From the NCBI GenBank assembly GCA_002070955.1, contig MWEK01000029.1, positions 1 to 56,844 of the forward strand: a stretch of DNA of 56,844 nucleotides, given 5' to 3'. This document shows positions 43,429 through 52,300 of this stretch, piece after piece. The first letter of the stretch is position 1. Every line of letters starts with the position of its first letter. The notes under the pieces are model-generated. The model saw only the letters and a list, made by a program, of their open reading frames with translations. It had not been told where the DNA came from and made no database searches. The stretch is from Planctomycetes bacterium ADurb.Bin069. GTDB taxonomy: Bacteria > Planctomycetota > UBA8108 > UBA8890 > UBA8898. The position numbers and the translations under genes are program-made.

Positions 43429-46400
43429 ATGCAGACCGTGGGAAAACGAGGCGCGCCGTGCGCGGCCTTCGCCCTCGTCTGGGCGCTGGCGGCCGCCGGC
43501 GCGGAGGAAACGGTGCTGCGGTTCCGCGTCGACTGCGCCCGGGACGCCGGGGCGATCCGGCCGCTTCACGGAGTCAACAACGGCCCCCTGAACTTCGGCG
43601 AGACGGTCGATCTTTCGGAGCGCTGGCGCGAACTCGCCATCCCCCTTGCGCGGCTCCATGACAGCGAGACCCCCGATCCGGCCGTCGTCGACATGCACGC
43701 GGTCTTCCCCGATCCGGGCGCCGACCCTGAGGACCCGGCGAGCTACCGCTTCGCCCTCACCGATGCGTACATCGATGCGATCGCCGCCGCCGGCGCCGGC
43801 ATCGTCTACCGCCTGGGCGAGAGCATCGAGCACCGCCGGCGGAAGAACTTCGTCGTCCCGCCCGCCGATTTCCAGAGGTGGGCCGCCGCCTGCATCGGTG
43901 TCATCCGGCATTACAACGAGGGGTGGGCCGGCGGCGCGCGGCGCGGCATCCGTTACTGGGAGATCTGGAACGAGCCCGAGAACCGCCCCGCCATGTGGAC
44001 GGGCACGGAGGAGGAATACTACCGCCTCTACGCCGTGGCGGCCAAGGCCATCAAGGCGCGCTTCCCGGACCTCAAGGTGGGCGGCCCCTCGGTGGGCGCC
44101 ACCGGCGACGCCGTCGCCGGGCAACTGCGCGCGACGCCCTTCTTGGAGGGGTTCGCGGCCTACTGCCGGGCGCAGGGGGCGCCGCTTGACTTCTTTTCCT
44201 GGCATACGTACACGAACGACCCCGCGCTCTACGTCGCGAAAGCCCATGCCATTCGCCGTTGGCTCGATGCGCGCGGTTTTGCGGCGGCCGAGGTGCACCT
44301 CAACGAGTGGAACCATCTGCCCGACGACGACTGGGCCCCGCTGCTCGCTCCCGCCGGCGCGGCCCGCGAGAACTGGTACGCGCGCCTGGCTGGAATCGAG
44401 GGCGCCGCCTTCGCGGCCTGCGTGCTGGCGTACCTCCAGGACTGTCCGGTGGACGCCGCGAACCTCTACAGCGGCGACACGAGCCCTTTCGGGCTCTTTT
44501 CACGGAACGGCGTCCCGAAGAAGAGCTTCTACGCGCTGAAGGCCTTCAGGGCGCTCCTGGCCACGCCGTGCCGCGTGGCGGCCGAGGGCGCCGCGCCGGG
44601 CGCGACGGCGGTCCTTGCGGGAACGAACGCCGCGCGGACCTGCGTGAACGTGCTCGCGGCCAACTACCGGGCCGGGCCCGCTTCGGGCGCGGTGGCCATC
44701 GATGCGATCCCGTGGGAAGGCGCGCGCTATTGGAGCGCCTCGCGCCTGGACGCGGAGCGAAACCTCGAGCCCGTGGCGGCCGGCGTCGTTCCGGGAGGGA
44801 CGGTCGCGCTGACGCTTTCCATGCCGGCGCCCTGTGTGGTTTTGGTGCGCGTCCGGTCGGGCCCGTTCGATGCCGCCGAATTGCCGGCGCCCGCGCCCGC
44901 CGCGGGGCTCCGGCTCCTGCCCCTGCGCAACGTCGAAGTGCGCGATTCGTTCTGGGCTCCCAGGCTGCGCGTCATCCGCGAGAACACGATCCCCCATTCT
45001 TGGCGGTATGTCGAGGATGAGATTCGGGCCTTGGCGCGGGCGGGCGGCGAACCCGTCGCGGGCGAGCCCAACGGCACCTGGGGCGAGGCCAATCTCTACA
45101 AGGTCATGGAGACCTGCGCCTACGCCCTGGCGCTCGCCCCTGACGCGACCCTCGAGGCGCGGCTGGACGGGATCATCGCGCGCATCGGTGCGGCGCAGCG
45201 GCCCGACGGCTACGTCCACGCCCACGTCATCAACGCCGGCAAGCCGCCCTGGGACCCCGCCTTCCTCGACGGCTCCCACGACGGGTACGTCCTCGGGCAC
45301 ATGATCGAAGCGGCGCTCGAGCACCACGCCGGCACGGGCAAGCGCGCCTTTCTGGATATCGCCTGCCGCGCCGCCGAGCAGGCCCACGAGCATTTTCTGG
45401 GGCCCGGCGGAGCGCCCGGTTTTTGCGGCCACGCCGAACTGGAGATGGCCCTGGTGGAACTGTACCGCGTCGTTCCCGATGAGCGTTATCTGGCCCTCGC
45501 CAAGGCCTTCGTCGAACGGCGCGGCCGCGGCGCGGTGCAGCCGGCGAGCGACACGCCGCGGGCGTACTTCCAAGACCACGCGCCGCTTCGGGAGCAGGCG
45601 ACGCTGGAAGGCCATGCCGTCCGCGCGGTGTTCTTTGCGACGGGCGTGGCCGACCTGGCCCTCGCCACCGGTTGCCGGGACTACGCGTGCGCCGCCGAGC
45701 GCTTCTGGCGGAGCCTTGTCGGGCGGCGCATGTACGTCACGGGGGCCATCGGCGCCCGCCGCGCCCACGAGGCGCTGGGCGAGGACTACGAGCTTCCGAA
45801 CGACGGCCTCCTGGAATCCTGCGCCGCTTGCGGGCTGGCCGACTTCGCCCAGCGCATGTTCCTCTTGGAGCGCCGCGCCGAGTGCGCCGACGTTTTGGAG
45901 CGGGTGCTCTACAACGCCGTCCTGCACGGCATGGCGCTGGACGGCGCGTCCACCTACTACGGGAATCCGCTGAGCGACAGGGACAATCCGCGCTACAACG
46001 CGTGGGTCTGCTGCCCGCCCAACCTCTCGCGCACGATCCTGCAGATCGGGCGCTATGCCTACGCCTACGGCGACGCGGAGATCTTCGTCAATCTCTTCGT
46101 CGGCGGGGCGGCGCGGGTGCCGCTGGCCGCCGGCGCGGTCCGGCTCGCCGTCGCCACGGAGTATCCTTGGGACGGCGCCGTCGCGGTCACCGTCGAGGCC
46201 GCGCCGCCCGAGGCGTTCGCGCTCAACCTGCGCATTCCGGGATGGTGCGCGGCGGCGGAGTTGCGGCTCAACGGAGCGCGCCTCGATCCGTTGCCGCGGG
46301 GCGGGGATGGCTACGCGCGTCTCGCGCGCTCGTGGCGGGCGGGCGACAGGGTCGATCTCGCCCTCGCCATGCCGGTTGAGCGCATCGAGGCGCACCCCAA

Positions 46401-46722
46401 CGTGCGGGCCTGCGAGGGCAAGGTCGCGCTCCAGCGGGGGCCTCTCGTGTATGCCTTCGAGGGCCTGGACAACGACGGGGCTGCCGCCGTCGTCCTGGGC
46501 TTGGATCCGGAGTTCGCCTGCGCGCGCCGCCCGGATCTGCTCGGCGGCGTCACGGTGGTGAAGGGCGTCACCGCGGCGGGACGGCCCTTCATGGCGATAC
46601 CCTTTTACGCCCTCGCCAATCGCGGCCGGTCCTGCCAGGAAGTGTGGGCGGCGCAGGCGGGGGTCGCGCGGTCGAGCGCCTGGTGGCTCGGCGCGCTCTA
46701 CCGGCGGTGGACGCCCCGCTGA
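43429..46722 (+). CDS. Exported GH39-like / GH127 fusion glycosidase
   Basis: 1097 residues from ATG after GAGGAGGG, with a signal peptide (1-24). The first half (about 30-480) is a GH39/beta-xylosidase-like barrel: the acid Glu is E182 in EIWNEPEN and the nucleophile is E293 in HLNEWNHL. The second half (about 495-1090) is a GH127 beta-L-arabinofuranosidase domain. RNVEVRDSFWAPRL opens the fold, and the zinc-thiolate catalytic site is complete, with E796 and C798 in LLESCAA and C861-C862 in WVCCPPN. Both enzymes act on arabinose- or xylose-rich plant polymers, so one chain may remove two linkages in turn. Single-domain forms are the norm for each family, and this fusion is unusual. Confidence 0.85.
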   Translation: MQTVGKRGAPCAAFALVWALAAAGAEETVLRFRVDCARDAGAIRPLHGVNNGPLNFGETVDLSERWRELAIPLARLHDSETPDPAVVDMHAVFPDPGADPEDPASYRFALTDAYIDAIAAAGAGIVYRLGESIEHRRRKNFVVPPADFQRWAAACIGVIRHYNEGWAGGARRGIRYWEIWNEPENRPAMWTGTEEEYYRLYAVAAKAIKARFPDLKVGGPSVGATGDAVAGQLRATPFLEGFAAYCRAQGAPLDFFSWHTYTNDPALYVAKAHAIRRWLDARGFAAAEVHLNEWNHLPDDDWAPLLAPAGAARENWYARLAGIEGAAFAACVLAYLQDCPVDAANLYSGDTSPFGLFSRNGVPKKSFYALKAFRALLATPCRVAAEGAAPGATAVLAGTNAARTCVNVLAANYRAGPASGAVAIDAIPWEGARYWSASRLDAERNLEPVAAGVVPGGTVALTLSMPAPCVVLVRVRSGPFDAAELPAPAPAAGLRLLPLRNVEVRDSFWAPRLRVIRENTIPHSWRYVEDEIRALARAGGEPVAGEPNGTWGEANLYKVMETCAYALALAPDATLEARLDGIIARIGAAQRPDGYVHAHVINAGKPPWDPAFLDGSHDGYVLGHMIEAALEHHAGTGKRAFLDIACRAAEQAHEHFLGPGGAPGFCGHAELEMALVELYRVVPDERYLALAKAFVERRGRGAVQPASDTPRAYFQDHAPLREQATLEGHAVRAVFFATGVADLALATGCRDYACAAERFWRSLVGRRMYVTGAIGARRAHEALGEDYELPNDGLLESCAACGLADFAQRMFLLERRAECADVLERVLYNAVLHGMALDGASTYYGNPLSDRDNPRYNAWVCCPPNLSRTILQIGRYAYAYGDAEIFVNLFVGGAARVPLAAGAVRLAVATEYPWDGAVAVTVEAAPPEAFALNLRIPGWCAAAELRLNGARLDPLPRGGDGYARLARSWRAGDRVDLALAMPVERIEAHPNVRACEGKVALQRGPLVYAFEGLDNDGAAAVVLGLDPEFACARRPDLLGGVTVVKGVTAAGRPFMAIPFYALANRGRSCQEVWAAQAGVARSSAWWLGALYRRWTPR

Positions 46723-46786
46723 GCGCGCGGGAGAAGGCCGTCCGCCGCGGCGCGGTGGGGAAGGCACGCGCGCGCCGCTCCGGCCG

Positions 46787-46815
46787 TTGTCGGCCGCGGC
46801 TTCCGCCGGTACACT
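46787..46815 (+). promoter_or_regulatory. Putative promoter of the pruA-proC unit
   Basis: TTGTCG (46787-46792), a 17-base spacer and TACACT (46810-46815) lie 33 bases before the pruA start. The -10 is the same as that of the putA operon. Confidence 0.6.
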
Positions 46816-46847
46816 GCTCGAACCGAAGCCGCCGAAAGGAACGAATC

Positions 46848-48479
46848 ATGGCCAACGCCTTCTTCACGCTCGGACCGCCGGTCAACGAACCCGTGCGCGC
46901 CTACGCGCCGGGCAGCCCCGAAAAGCGCCGCCTGAAAGCGGCGCTCGCCGACCTCGCGGCGCAGCGCGTCGAGATTCCCCTCATCATCGGCGGCCGCGAG
47001 GTGCGCACGGGGAACCTCGGCGAATGCCGGATGCCCCACGCCCACGGCCATCTTTTGGGCGTCTACCACAAGGCCGGCCCTCGGGAGGCGGCCATGGCCG
47101 TCGATGCCGCCTGCGCGGCGCGGGCGGAATGGGCCCGCATGGGGTGGGAAGACAGGGCGGCGATCTTCATGAAGGCCGCGGAACTGCTTGCCGGCCCGCG
47201 CCGCGACCGCATCAACGCGGCGACGATGCTCGGCCAGTCCAAAAACGTCTTTCAAGCCGAAATCGACGCGGCCTGCGAACTGGTGGACTTTTTCAGGTTC
47301 AACTGCTATTTCGCCACGCAGCTTTACCGCGACCAGCCCTACAGCCCGACGGGAGTCTGGAATCGGGTGGAATACCGCGGCCTGGAGGGCTTCGTCTTCG
47401 CGGTGACGCCCTTCAACTTCACCTCCATCGCCGGGAACCTGCCCGCGGCGCCGGCGTTGATGGGCAACGCCGTGGTGTGGAAGCCGGCCAGCTCGGCGGT
47501 GTACTCCGGCTACCACGTCATGCAGCTTCTCATGGAGGCCGGCGTTCCGCCGGGCGTGATCAACTTCGTTCCCGGAAGCGGCGCCGAGGTGGGCGATCCC
47601 GTCCTCGCGAGCGAGCTTCTCGCCGGCGTTCACTTCACCGGATCGACGACGACTTTCCGGCGCATGTGGAAGACCATCGGCGGCGCGATCGACGGCTATC
47701 GGGGGTATCCGCGCATTGTCGGCGAGACGGGGGGCAAGGACTTCGTCTTCGCCCACGAGTCCGCCGATGTGGAGGCGGTCGCGACGGCGCTGGTCCGCGG
47801 CGCCTTCGAGTACCAGGGCCAGAAATGCTCCGCCGCCAGCCGCGCCTACCTTCCCGACACGCTCTGGAAGGACCTGCGGCAGGTTCTCATCGAAACGACG
47901 GAGGGCCTCGCGATGGGCCCGCCGGAAGACTTCACGAATTTCGTGAACGCCGTCATCGACCGGGGCGCTTACGGCGACATCAAGGCGCACATCGACCGCG
48001 CGCGCGCCTCGGCCGCCGCCCGCATCCTCGCCGGCGGACAGTGCGACGATTCCGCGGGGTACTTCATCCGCCCCACGATCATCGAGGCGCTCGAGCCCGA
48101 CTTCCCCACCATGGTCGAGGAGATCTTCGGCCCCGTGCTCACGGTTTACGTGTACCCGGCGGACAAGTATGCCGAGACGCTCCGGCTCTGCGATGCGACG
48201 AGCCCCTACGCCCTGACGGGCGCCGTCTTCGCCCGGGACCGCCGCGCCATCGTCCTGGCCGCCGATACGCTGGTTCACGCCGCCGGCAACTTCTACATCA
48301 ACGACAAGCCCACCGGCGCGGTGGTGGGGCAGCAGCCCTTCGGCGGCGGCCGGGCCAGCGGCACGAACGACAAGGCGGGGAGCGCCCTCAACCTGGCGCG
48401 GTGGGTGTCGCCGCGCACGATCAAGGAGACGTTTGCGCCGCCCGCAGACTATCGGTATCCTTACATGGAAGAGGCGTGA
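46848..48479 (+). CDS. pruA: L-glutamate gamma-semialdehyde (P5C) dehydrogenase, free-standing
   Basis: 543 residues from the ATG at 46848, preceded by CGAAAGGAACG; this is the length of the eukaryote-like (ALDH4A1-type) P5C dehydrogenase. The catalytic set is intact: TPFNFTSIAGN, VGETGGKDFVF with the base Glu, and YQGQKCSAAS with the nucleophile C327. EEIFGPVLTVY and QQPFGGGRASGTNDK also fit. It oxidises glutamate semialdehyde to glutamate with NAD+ in the cytoplasm. The PutA in this window lacks both catalytic residues in its own dehydrogenase domain, so this enzyme is the probable second step of proline catabolism. proC follows 74 bases downstream. Confidence 0.93.
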   Translation: MANAFFTLGPPVNEPVRAYAPGSPEKRRLKAALADLAAQRVEIPLIIGGREVRTGNLGECRMPHAHGHLLGVYHKAGPREAAMAVDAACAARAEWARMGWEDRAAIFMKAAELLAGPRRDRINAATMLGQSKNVFQAEIDAACELVDFFRFNCYFATQLYRDQPYSPTGVWNRVEYRGLEGFVFAVTPFNFTSIAGNLPAAPALMGNAVVWKPASSAVYSGYHVMQLLMEAGVPPGVINFVPGSGAEVGDPVLASELLAGVHFTGSTTTFRRMWKTIGGAIDGYRGYPRIVGETGGKDFVFAHESADVEAVATALVRGAFEYQGQKCSAASRAYLPDTLWKDLRQVLIETTEGLAMGPPEDFTNFVNAVIDRGAYGDIKAHIDRARASAAARILAGGQCDDSAGYFIRPTIIEALEPDFPTMVEEIFGPVLTVYVYPADKYAETLRLCDATSPYALTGAVFARDRRAIVLAADTLVHAAGNFYINDKPTGAVVGQQPFGGGRASGTNDKAGSALNLARWVSPRTIKETFAPPADYRYPYMEEA

Positions 48480-48553
48480 CGGCGCCGCGAGGCTCGTGTC
48501 CCTGAAGGGGAAGCGGGGCGTCGCCCGGGGTTCTTCCGGAGGGAAGGAAAGCG

Positions 48554-49360
48554 ATGCTCGCCTATAAGTTCGGGGTGATCGGTGCCGGTAACATGGGGAC
48601 GGCGATCGTGCGCGGACTGGTGGAGTCCGAGGCCATGCGCCCCAACGAGATCGTGGCCCACGATCCGAACATCAAGCGCGAACAGGTGCTGGCGCTGGAA
48701 CTCGGCGTCCTCTGCGCGCAGAACAACCTCCTGCCGGCTTCCTGTCCGCACCTCCTCCTCAGCGTGAAGCCCCAAATGATCGACGGGGTGTTGGAGGAGA
48801 TCGAGCCCGTCGTCACGGATAAGACCGTAGTCATCTCGATTGCCGCGGGCATCACCACCGCGCACATCGATGCGAAACTCAAGGGCAAGGGGCGCATCAT
48901 CCGGGCCATGCCCAACACGCCCATGCTGGTAGGTTCGGGCGTCTCGGCGGTGGCGGCCGGCCCGCGCGCCACCCACGAGGATGTTCACTGGGCGCAGCGG
49001 CTTTTCGCCACCAGCGGGCTGGCCATCGTCATGGATGAGTCCGCCATCGACGCCGTGACCGGCGTGAGCGGATCAGGCCCGGCGTACCTCTTCTACCTCA
49101 TCGAGGCCATGACGGAGGCCGGCGTCGCCGAGGGGCTCGATCCCGACGTGGCCGAACTGCTCGCCACGCAGACCTGCATCGGCGCCGGGAAGCTCCTGGC
49201 GAAGACCAAGAAAACGCCTCAGGAGCTGCGCGCCATGGTCACGACGCCGGGCGGGACGACCCAGGCGGCGATCACGCACATGGAGAAGCACGCGGTGCGG
49301 CGCATCATCGTCGAGGCGATCAGCAAGGCGACGATGCGGAGCCGCGAGCTGGGCAATTAG
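48554..49360 (+). CDS. proC: Pyrroline-5-carboxylate reductase
   Basis: 268 residues. The NADPH-binding loop is IGAGNMGTAIVRG at the N-terminus, followed by LLSVKPQMID. The helical dimer domain has the family signature: SGSGPAYLFYLIEAM and TPGGTTQAAI. It reduces P5C to proline. The gene follows pruA with a purine-rich GGAGGGAAGG before its ATG and is probably cotranscribed. Together the pair sets the direction of P5C use. The last 41 bases overlap the convergent protease gene on the other strand, at a place where base composition changes. Confidence 0.94.
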   Translation: MLAYKFGVIGAGNMGTAIVRGLVESEAMRPNEIVAHDPNIKREQVLALELGVLCAQNNLLPASCPHLLLSVKPQMIDGVLEEIEPVVTDKTVVISIAAGITTAHIDAKLKGKGRIIRAMPNTPMLVGSGVSAVAAGPRATHEDVHWAQRLFATSGLAIVMDESAIDAVTGVSGSGPAYLFYLIEAMTEAGVAEGLDPDVAELLATQTCIGAGKLLAKTKKTPQELRAMVTTPGGTTQAAITHMEKHAVRRIIVEAISKATMRSRELGN

Positions 49361-52300
49361 CGGCGCGGCGCCGGCTCATTTCCGCGGCGCCGTCTCCGAG
49401 CCAGTGCGAGAACGCCCAGCCCGCCTCCGCGACGGCGGTGACCTTGGTGGAGCCGTCCGCCAGCACCTGCGTGGCCGGCAGATTGTAATTGCCGTATTGT
49501 CCCACACGCCCGCTTCCCGGAGGAAAGACGGAGGTGACGAGCGGAATGGATCCCGGCGTTTCCACGCCGTTGCCCATGGCCTGGAAGACCGCGACGACGA
49601 CCGTATTGGAGGCAAGCTGCACGCGGGTTGCCGCCGACGCCGGATCGGCGACCGGACCGCTCCAGCAGACAAATTCGTATCCCGGTTCGGGACGGGCCTC
49701 GACCGGATAGGTGCCGGCCTCGTCGAACCACACGCCGGTCGGCGGCATCGTACCGCCGCCTTCCCCATCCACGGAAATGTTGAGCGCGTACATGGTCGTG
49801 CCGCCGCCGGACGAAGGCGCCAGTCTCCAATAGACGCTCGCCGTCCAGTCTTCCGAATCCTCCTCGGCGCCAATCAGGTACAAATCGCTATTGAACACGA
49901 TCAGTTCGCTCCCGTATGCGGACGCGGAGGTGAAGTGCGACGTCTCCGTTCCCGTCGGATGCACCTTGATCCAGCTCACGCCGCCATCGGTGGAGACAAA
50001 GTGGTCGTTCTGCATGCCGGTCACATGGACGGCGCCGTCAAACCAGACAGCGGCAATGTAGGATCCGCCCAACTCCCAAGGCGCAGCCGCGCAACGCTTC
50101 GTCCAGTTGACGCCGTCGGAAGAGCCCCAGACTTCGCCGGAACTGCTTCCATAGGACGAAGTGGAGACAATGGCCAGCAGGGTGTCGCCCGCAACCACCA
50201 GCCGTGTGTAGGGACGGGCCGGCCAAGGGGCGGCGGTTTCCTGTGTCCAGGAGATGCCGTCGGACGAACTCCACACCGAGCCGCCGCCGCTGGCATTCAC
50301 GGCCCACAGCTCGCCGTTGAAGACGGCCAGTTGCATGTTGACCGCCCCCCAGGGAGCGGAAGTGGTCTTCGTGCTCCAGGTCAGCGAGCCGCCGGTGCCC
50401 TGCACGGCCGAATAGACCGTCGCCTCGGCCACCAGCCAGATTTTGCCGTTCCAGGCGACGGCATCGGCGTACGGCAGCGTGAACCCTGATTCCCCCATGA
50501 AGTCATTGGACAGCCAGGTGGCCCCGTTGCTGGTGCGCCAGGCTTTCTGGGCGAATCCATATCCCGGGAAGCAGTACAGGTAGCTGTTCAGCGCAACCGC
50601 CGCGTAGTCGGTGAATCCAAAGCGATTCATGAAACCCTCGGGGCCGACCACCCGGCTCCACTCGCCTACTTCGGAAGACGTGCCGCCCTTTTCGCTGAAT
50701 TGAGGAACGACATCGATCCAACGCGCCGAAGGCGCCAACGCATAGGGATCTGAACTCACGAGGGTGCCGTTGATCAGCCAGCCGTCGAACTGCCAGCCCG
50801 CCGCAGGTTGGGCCGTGAGAAGCAACGAGCCCCCGGAGTCCACGAGGTGTTCGCCGGTGCCCGGCGTACAGGCCCCGCCCTCAGCCGCGGCGATGCGCAC
50901 GCGGGACTTCGCCAACGACGTCGGGAAGGCTACGGTCTGCTCCGCGCTCCAAGGCGACACCGCCGCGGCGGGGTCCACCGCGCGGACGCGCCAGTAGATC
51001 GTCCCGGCGGGCACGTCGCGGAGCACCGCGCCGCTTTTCTGGAGGAGTCCGGCGTTTTGCGGATCGAGCACTCGGCTCATCAGGTCGCAGGCGCCGGGGG
51101 TGGTGCCGGCCTGCAATTGATAGCGCAACCCCGTGGGCGAGGTTTCGGCATCCGTCGCGCCGCTCCACGTAAACTGAACCTGGTTGGCCGAAGGAACCGC
51201 GTTCAGAACGGTCGGCGCGGACGGCGGCGAATTGGTGGAGCGGGTGAGAGCGAAGGAGTCGAAGGTGTTTTGGTACAGCGCGGTGAAGTAGAGATCTTCA
51301 TTGATGTCCGTCCCGGTCGAGGAGCTCATCGGACCGCGATAGCCTGCGCTGAAGAGGTCGAGGTCGCCGTCCCCGTCGATGTCGAGCGGGGCGAGCAGGC
51401 CGCCGCGATGCGATCCGGTGACGCCGGTCAGGTTGAAGCCGCCTTCGACAAAATAGCCGTTGTCGTAGCGCAGCAGATAGAAGTGGTTCTTGTAAAAGCC
51501 CTGATCCGCCCCTTCAACCGTAGGCGACGAAAGGGACGAGTCGTTTTCCCGCCCGGTCATGACCAGGTCGAGCATGCCGTCGTTGTTCAGATCCGCCCAG
51601 GCGATGCCGCCGCCGCAGACGGGTTCCAGATCGGGGGCGATGGGCACGGGGCTCATCCATCCGTCGACCGATCCGCGCAGCACCCCGAAGCGGGCCTGGC
51701 GATAGGACATGGATCCTGCCGGATAGCTGCATCCGGACCAGGCGAGGTCGTCGCAGCCGTCCTGATCGAAATCGCCCAGGGCCAGTGCGACCGATTGCAG
51801 GTTGTCGGGTGTCGGCAGGATGCGGTAGCTGAATTGGAGCCCGCCCAGGTTGATGCCGAGCACCAGCTTTTCGGGAGAATAGCCCTCCCGAGTTTCCTCC
51901 CAGAAGACGAAGTCGGGCCGACCGTCGCCGTTCACATCGCCGGCGGCCACGCAGGTGGAATCGACGCTGAGTCCGACGATCGACTCGGGCGTGGAACGGC
52001 TCACTGGGATTTTCTCGAAGCTGCCGCCGGGAAGCTGACGCATCAGCAGCAGGCCTTCCTCCATGTTGGCCAGCAGCAGATCGGGCCGGCCGTCGCCGTT
52101 GAAGTCGGCGACCGCGGCGCCGCCGCCCATGCCGCCGGCGGGAAGGGTTTCGGCGGCGAGGGTGAAGCTGCCGCTGCCGTTGTTGAACAGGAGGTCGGTC
52201 TGCTCGCGTGAGGAATGAACCAGGTCGAGATCGCCGTCGTTGTCCAGGTCGACCAGCAGGGGCTGCCCGGCGCGCGCGCCGTCGCCCGGCAGCGGTTCGA

